NCBI RefSeq assembly: GCF_030345075.1
Contig: NZ_CP128361.1
Span: 3,782,001 to 3,846,000, forward strand
Length of the DNA: 64,000 bases
Reading direction: 5' to 3'
Source: Solwaraspora sp. WMMA2065
GTDB taxonomy: Bacteria > Actinomycetota > Actinomycetes > Mycobacteriales > Micromonosporaceae
The notes beneath the pieces are model-generated. The model worked only from the letters and a program-made list of their open reading frames with translations, had not been told where the DNA came from and ran no database searches. Made by a program: the position numbers and the translations under genes. This document shows, in pieces, positions 56,087 to 64,000 of this stretch (positions are counted from its first letter, which is position 1; each line of letters starts with the position of its first letter).

Positions 56087-56784
56087 TGCACGACGTGCAG
56101 CGCATCCCGGTTGGCGAACAACCGCAGCCGCCCCAGGTCGAACGCGCTCCACACGATCTTCATCAGCACCGTCAGGACCACGAACACCGCCGTCGTGGTG
56201 GGCTCATCGAACACGCCGAGACCGGCTGGCCCCACCAGCCAGACCAGGGTGAAGCCGAGCCACAGGGCGCTGAGCAGCGCCGCCAACTGGTTGAAGTGAG
56301 TCCGCATGTGGTCCGGCTGCTGGGCCGCCGCTCTGCGCAGCGGCCCCCAGATCACGGCATAGTTGGCGCCGAGCGCGAGCACGCCTACGCCGTAGGCGAG
56401 GTACCGCGTGGTCGGTTCGAGCGCCAGGTCCCCGACCAGTCCGCAGAAGATCATGGGAACGCTGGTCACTACCACGAGGGCCACCAGGTCGGTCCTCCTG
56501 CCGGCCGACGCATGCGTTCCGACCAGCACCAGCGCGTAGCCGAGCAACGGGGCGGTGACGATCCAGTCGGCGTAGTACCCCCAGTGCACGGCATGGTCGC
56601 CGACCGTGGTCAGGGCGCCGCCGAGCGCCATCACCGAGTGCCAGATGGCAGACCAGATCAGGATGACGATCGCGAGCAGGTACACGGCGACCGGGACGCC
56701 CTTGGGCTCGCGCATCCAGCGGACGAAGTACAGCACGGCACCGAGCGCGACCACCACGAAGGACCACAACCACAACTGCGACAC
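56083..56784 (-). CDS. Microbial rhodopsin with non-canonical key residues
   Basis: This 233-residue seven-helix protein carries the retinal Schiff-base lysine K209 in VVLTVLMKIVWSAFD (position of BR K216) and the helix C segment HWGYYADWIVTAPLLGYALV. Ungapped comparison with bacteriorhodopsin gives D73 (=D85), W74 (=W86) and T77 (=T89) kept, but Y70 for R82, A84 for D96, T179 for P186, F178 for Y185 and T205 for D212. The residues expected for E194 and E204 are Ala and Thr. The proton-donor and second counterion are therefore gone, so a classical outward proton pump is unlikely. Start: the second GTG after GGAGG; one codon earlier is possible. Confidence 0.85.
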   Translation of the reverse strand: MSQLWLWSFVVVALGAVLYFVRWMREPKGVPVAVYLLAIVILIWSAIWHSVMALGGALTTVGDHAVHWGYYADWIVTAPLLGYALVLVGTHASAGRRTDLVALVVVTSVPMIFCGLVGDLALEPTTRYLAYGVGVLALGANYAVIWGPLRRAAAQQPDHMRTHFNQLAALLSALWLGFTLVWLVGPAGLGVFDEPTTTAVFVVLTVLMKIVWSAFDLGRLRLFANRDALHVVH

Positions 56785-57027
56785 CACGAACCCTCCGCAG
56801 TCGGGAAGCCCGCCGGAACATCCTCCCAACGGTATCCCCTTTGCCACGCTCTTGGTGGCCATTCGCAACATCAGCCGACCTGCCAGGTGCACCGTCCACC
56901 TAGGCTTGAGTCGTGCAGGCGGAGCCAGTGGCGTGCTCCGACCTGCCGGGCCGGGTGCGGGCGTGGGTCCGGAGAGCCTGTCGACGCGGCTGTGCACTTC
57001 CGGGCAGCGGTGGGAGAATCACCGATC

Positions 57028-57624
57028 ATGAACGAGCAGGCCGGCACCGACGAGAGCATCCACGAACCGACCGACGGCGGTACGGCAGCACGCGCGCCCC
57101 GGCGGCAACGGTGGACCCGCCGCGCCCCATGGCTCGCCTTCGTCATCGCCGCCACGGTGCTCGTCGTCGACCAGCTGACGAAGATGTGGGCGGAGGCGAC
57201 GCTGACCCGGGGCGAGCGGACCCCGCTGATCGGCGACGCCCTCGGCATTCAACTGATCTACAACCCGGGTGCCGCGTTCTCCTTTGGCGAGAACACCACG
57301 TGGATCTTCACCATCGCCGCCGCGATAGGCGTCGGCGTGACCGCCTGGTTCGCGTGGCGGGCCCGCTCCCGGGCCTGGGCAACGGCGCTCGGCCTGGTGC
57401 TGGGTGGGGCGTTCACCCATCTGCTCGACCGGCTGTTCCGGAAGCCGTCGTTCGGGCAGGGCCACGTCGTCGACTTCATCGCGTACTTCGACTGGTTCAT
57501 CGGCAACGTCGCCGACATCGCGCTCTTCTTCGGCGTCGTCACGTTCCTCACCCTGGAACTGATCGGCATCCGGCTCCGCCCGGAGGTATCCGAGCCGACG
57601 ACCGGTGACGGTGCCGACCGGTGA
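57028..57624 (+). CDS. lspA: Lipoprotein signal peptidase (prolipoprotein signal peptidase II)
   Basis: This 198-residue four-helix aspartyl protease of the membrane cleaves lipoprotein signal peptides. Motifs: VLVVDQLTK with the first conserved Asp, NPGAAFSFG, GGAFTHLLDR (D134) and FIGNVADIAL (D163), the catalytic pair. The GN normally found in GNxxDR is TH here. A long charged N-terminus (about 30 residues) precedes the first helix. The ATG start follows GGGAGAA; a much longer open frame upstream is a shadow of the rhodopsin genes. Confidence 0.9.
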   Translation: MNEQAGTDESIHEPTDGGTAARAPRRQRWTRRAPWLAFVIAATVLVVDQLTKMWAEATLTRGERTPLIGDALGIQLIYNPGAAFSFGENTTWIFTIAAAIGVGVTAWFAWRARSRAWATALGLVLGGAFTHLLDRLFRKPSFGQGHVVDFIAYFDWFIGNVADIALFFGVVTFLTLELIGIRLRPEVSEPTTGDGADR

Positions 57625-57659
57625 CGCCACGCCACACCGCCGTCACCCGGTCACTGTCG

Positions 57660-58688
57660 TCACCCGGCCGCGGCGCGGACGGCGGCGGCGTACGCGAGGG
57701 CTGCCCGGCGTAACGCGCCTTCGGCGTCCAGGCCGTCGGCTCGGGCCTGCGCGACCAGCGCAAGCAACTGCGCGCCGAGCCGCGTCGACGGATCCGCCGC
57801 ACCGTCCGGCTTCAGGTCGGCCGCGTCCGGCTGCGGCAGCGGTACGTCGACCCCAGCGCGTCCAGCCCGCCGCAGCACCTTGTCGGCCAGTGACAACGCC
57901 GGCTGGGCGAGCACGATCCCGTCCATCGGTGAGGCAGTGCCGCCCGCCTCGGAAGCGACACCCGACGCGGCCCGCTCGGCGGCCTTGATCCGCTCCCAGT
58001 TGTCGATGATCTCATCGACGTCGGCCACCGCGACACCGGCGAAGACGTGCGGGTTGCGGCGAATCATCTTCGCCACCAGGCCACCGGCCACGTCGTCGAC
58101 GTCCCAGCGTTCACCGTCCGGCAGCTCCTGGGCGAGTCTGGCGTGCAGCACCACCTGCAGCAGCACGTCACCCAGCTCGTCGCGCAGCGCCGTCAGGTCA
58201 CCGGCGGAGATCGCGTCGTACGCCTCGTAGCTCTCCTCCAGCAGATACCGCGCCAGCGAGTCGTGGGTCTGCTGCCGCTTCCACGGATCGCCGCCCGGTG
58301 AGACGAGCCGGTCGATCACCTCGACCGCGTCGAGCAGCCGGGCGCCGGGCGGATCCCAGGAGCCGTACATCAGCTCCAGCTCGGCCAGTGCGGGCTCGCG
58401 GGCCAGCCGCAGACCCAGCTGGCGGGCCAGGTCCTCGTCACCGGCCGGACCGGCCAGCCACACCGCCGTACCGTGCTCGGCGGCGGCCGCCAGCAGCGTC
58501 TCCTCAACCGACTCCGACTTCGGTGCCGGCACAGTGACAGCGCCACCGGCGACGCTGACCGCCGCGGCCAGCTCACTGTCCGCGGCGGCGAACACCGGAA
58601 ACCGGCGTACGACGTCCCAGGCCTGCGCGGTGAGCAGCCCGGCCGGCAGCCGGGGCGAGGTGACCAGCAGGATGATCCGGGGGTTCAC
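57660..58688 (-). CDS. mazG: Nucleoside triphosphate pyrophosphohydrolase MazG
   Basis: This 342-residue protein has a variable N-terminal half and a MazG core: PWKRQQTHDSLARYLLEESY (ExxE metal-binding) and DELGDVLLQVVLHARLA (ExxD). It hydrolyses NTPs to NMP and PPi, cleaning damaged nucleotides. The GTG start overlaps the stop of the SurA-like lipoprotein gene (GTGA). The N-terminal ~110 residues resemble tetrapyrrole methylase-like actinobacterial MazG extensions, though degenerate. Confidence 0.9.
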   Translation of the reverse strand: MNPRIILLVTSPRLPAGLLTAQAWDVVRRFPVFAAADSELAAAVSVAGGAVTVPAPKSESVEETLLAAAAEHGTAVWLAGPAGDEDLARQLGLRLAREPALAELELMYGSWDPPGARLLDAVEVIDRLVSPGGDPWKRQQTHDSLARYLLEESYEAYDAISAGDLTALRDELGDVLLQVVLHARLAQELPDGERWDVDDVAGGLVAKMIRRNPHVFAGVAVADVDEIIDNWERIKAAERAASGVASEAGGTASPMDGIVLAQPALSLADKVLRRAGRAGVDVPLPQPDAADLKPDGAADPSTRLGAQLLALVAQARADGLDAEGALRRAALAYAAAVRAAAG

Positions 58689-59368
58689 TGCCGTTCGGAG
58701 ACCGTGCCCGAGTCGCCGTCGCCCAGCGGGATGCCGACCGCGATCACGTTGCCCTGAGGCGCCTGGAAGCTGAGCACCGGAAACTCCAGCGGACGGTACC
58801 GCGGGTTGACCGTCACGTCCTGCTCGGCGACCGCGTCGGCGAGCGCATCGCGGGCGGCCAGCGAGGAGCGCAACTGCTCACCGTCGAGCTGGCCGGCGGC
58901 CTCCTCGTCGGTGACCTCGTCCGGGATCACCCCAGCGGCCCGGCCCTTCTCGACCAGGTCGAACAGCTCTTCCCGGGTCGGCTGCACCTGGCCGCCGGCC
59001 TGCAGACCGACGATACAGGTCCAGGCCTGCGAAGCCGTCTGCCCGTACTCCGATGCGGGCGGCAGACCCAACTGCTCCGGGGAGACCGGCTGCGCGCCGC
59101 TCGGCGCATCGAGCTGGGCGCAGACGTCGGCGAGCACCAGAGCGCTGACCACCTGCTGCCGAGTCGGCAGCGGCGGGGCACCCTGCTGGTCGGCCTGCTC
59201 GCCGAGCTGGTCGGCCATGTCGTCGATGAGGCTGGTCACCTGCTCCTCGGTGTACTGCTCGTCGCCGACGTAGGCGGCGACCCCGGGCTGCGACCGACAG
59301 GCGGACAGTGCGGCGACCCCGACCAGGGCAATGACGGTGATCGACGCCAGACGACGGACACGCTGCAT
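58685..59368 (-). CDS. SurA-like lipoprotein
   Basis: This 227-residue protein has a signal peptide with lipobox ALSAC (residues ~20-24) and an N-terminal SurA-like helical chaperone region (AAYVGDEQYTEEQVTSLIDD, later PTRQQVVSALVLADVCAQL). There is no clear PPIase domain. It is probably tethered outside the membrane to help fold secreted proteins. The gene is coupled to mazG, and it begins 13 bp after the end of mfd on the same strand. Confidence 0.82.
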   Translation of the reverse strand: MQRVRRLASITVIALVGVAALSACRSQPGVAAYVGDEQYTEEQVTSLIDDMADQLGEQADQQGAPPLPTRQQVVSALVLADVCAQLDAPSGAQPVSPEQLGLPPASEYGQTASQAWTCIVGLQAGGQVQPTREELFDLVEKGRAAGVIPDEVTDEEAAGQLDGEQLRSSLAARDALADAVAEQDVTVNPRYRPLEFPVLSFQAPQGNVIAVGIPLGDGDSGTVSERQ

Positions 59369-59381
59369 GGACGACACTCTC

Positions 59382-63086
<3,705 letters not shown>

Positions 63087-63224
63087 GATCACAACCTTCG
63101 CGGTGGGATACGCCTTGCTGTGGTGCGCGCTTCGGCGGCGCGCACGCGACGACAACCCCACGCCCGGTCCGGGCGGGGGGTCAGGCCTACCAGCCTATCC
63201 GCCCACCGATCCGCCCTCACCCAC

Positions 63225-63230
63225 TAACCT
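63225..63230 (+). promoter_or_regulatory. Probable -10 (TAACCT) of a leaderless promoter
   Basis: TAACCT lies eight bases before the ATG of the cyclase-family gene. Confidence 0.45.
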
Positions 63231-63238
63231 CGCCGGAC

Positions 63239-63982
63239 ATGGGCACACCGACCAAGAAACGGTTCGTCGAACTCAGCCACGTCGTCCGGGACGGCATGGT
63301 CACCTATCCGGGACTACCCGCCCCGGCGATCACCGAGTGGCTCAGCCGGGAGGCCTCGGCCGAGCGGTACGCGGCCGGCACCACGTTCCGGATCAACCAG
63401 ATCACGATGATCGGCAACACCGGCACGTACCTGGACGCCCCGTCGCACCGCTGGTCCGACGGGGCGGACCTGGCCGGGCTGCCGCTGGAAAAGCTGGCTG
63501 ATCTCCCCGGCGTGGTGGTCCGGGTGCCGCCCTCGACGCGAGCGGTGGACGCCGCGCTGCTGCGCCCGCACCTGGCCGGGGCTGCCGTCGTCGGCGACAC
63601 GGCCGCCGGCGACGGTACGGCCGCCGGCGGCGCGGTGGCGGGGCGGGCGGTGCTGCTGGACACCGGCTGGTCGGCACACTTCGGCACCGAGCGGTACGCC
63701 GACCCGGACCACCCGTACCTGACGGCAGACGGGGCGGAGCTGCTGGCCTCGGCCGGGGTTGCCCTGGTCGGCATCGACTCGATCAACATCGACGACACCG
63801 CACCCTCGGCCAACGGTGCCCGGCCGGCGCACAGCATCCTGCTGGCCGCCGGGATCCCGATCGTCGAGCACCTACGTGGGCTCGGCGAGCTACCGGCGTA
63901 CGGGTTCCGGTTCAGCGCCGTACCGCCGATGTTCGCCGGGCTGGACACCGCGCCGGTCCACGCGTACGCCATCGTCGACTGA
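63239..63982 (+). CDS. Cyclase-family (kynurenine formamidase-like) protein
   Basis: This 247-residue protein has the fold of bacterial cyclase/kynurenine formamidase (FVELSHVVRDGMVTYPGLP at the start, VALVGIDSINIDD in the middle). The family metal motif HxGTHxDxPxH reads NTGTYLDAPSH here (N60, Y64, H70): two of three ligand histidines are replaced. Either the metal site is changed or this belongs to a subfamily with other ligands. The substrate is unknown. The start is set by a leaderless-type -10. Confidence 0.85.
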   Translation: MGTPTKKRFVELSHVVRDGMVTYPGLPAPAITEWLSREASAERYAAGTTFRINQITMIGNTGTYLDAPSHRWSDGADLAGLPLEKLADLPGVVVRVPPSTRAVDAALLRPHLAGAAVVGDTAAGDGTAAGGAVAGRAVLLDTGWSAHFGTERYADPDHPYLTADGAELLASAGVALVGIDSINIDDTAPSANGARPAHSILLAAGIPIVEHLRGLGELPAYGFRFSAVPPMFAGLDTAPVHAYAIVD

Positions 63983-63994
63983 CCGTACTGAACC

Positions 63995-64000
63995 TACGGT
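63995..64000 (+). promoter_or_regulatory. Possible -10 (TACGGT) at the window end
   Basis: TACGGT ends exactly at the last base. By analogy with the other leaderless promoters in the window it could drive a plus-strand gene starting just outside. Confidence 0.25.

Overview
The window is a very GC-rich chromosomal segment from an actinobacterium. A mycothiol-conjugate amidase gene, a bldA-type tRNA-Leu(UAA), SCO7613-like and TIGR03089-like proteins, many GTG/TTG starts and many apparently leaderless promoters point to the Micromonosporaceae or a close relative. That placement is an inference from gene content and codon style; no database search was possible. Almost all of the window is protein-coding. 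I saw no rRNA, CRISPR array, insertion sequence, prophage or biosynthetic megacluster.

Layout. 1-14.6 kb: a truncated glycosyltransferase gene, a TIGR03089 protein, acetoacetyl-CoA synthetase, two paralogous membrane proteins, an acyl-CoA dehydrogenase, UDP-glucose dehydrogenase with a strong intrinsic terminator, and a 1709-residue multi-pass membrane protein with a zinc ribbon. 14.6-24.3 kb: purE-purK, a YyaL-type thioredoxin-domain protein, a HAD protein coupled to a GGDEF-EAL protein, a small membrane protein, mca, a DUF4307 protein and greA. 24.4-33.6 kb: threonine deaminase coupled to an amidase, then a sulfur-amino-acid neighbourhood (metB, msrA, cystathionine beta-synthase) with an XRE/TPR regulator. 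Between the regulator and a GNAT gene lies a 730-bp non-coding region that holds an AT-rich island, a promoter, a 12-codon leader ORF with a perfect Shine-Dalgarno sequence, and a compact branched RNA fold.

33.8-45.1 kb: two SGNH hydrolases, a Bax-inhibitor-like protein, tRNA-Leu(UAA), a GT-C-like membrane protein, an NDH-2-like oxidoreductase and a five-gene DUF4129/MoxR/DUF58 operon. 45.2-54.6 kb: a family 5 uracil-DNA glycosylase, a dienelactone hydrolase, the eno-FtsB-like-DUF501-GNAT-ppx block, a lipoprotein, nudC and a DUF885 protein. 54.6-56.8 kb is the most unusual part: the fused stumps of a MocR regulator and an EamA transporter are followed by a translationally coupled pair, a microbial rhodopsin and a Brp/Blh-type retinal-forming oxygenase. 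The rhodopsin keeps the retinal lysine but has several non-canonical key positions. 57.0-64.0 kb: lspA, mazG, a SurA-like lipoprotein, mfd and a cyclase-family protein with altered metal-ligand positions.

How the parts connect. Several gene sets look like co-translated operons with 4-bp ATGA/GTGA/TTGA overlaps: purK-purE, GGDEF/EAL-HAD, amidase-ilvA, DUF4129 through the 187-aa membrane protein, FtsB-like-DUF501, rhodopsin-blh and the SurA-like lipoprotein-mazG pair. The rhodopsin-blh pair could form a self-contained photoreceptor module if beta-carotene is made elsewhere. The leader-RNA region upstream of the GNAT gene and the rhodopsin cassette are the two places I would examine first.
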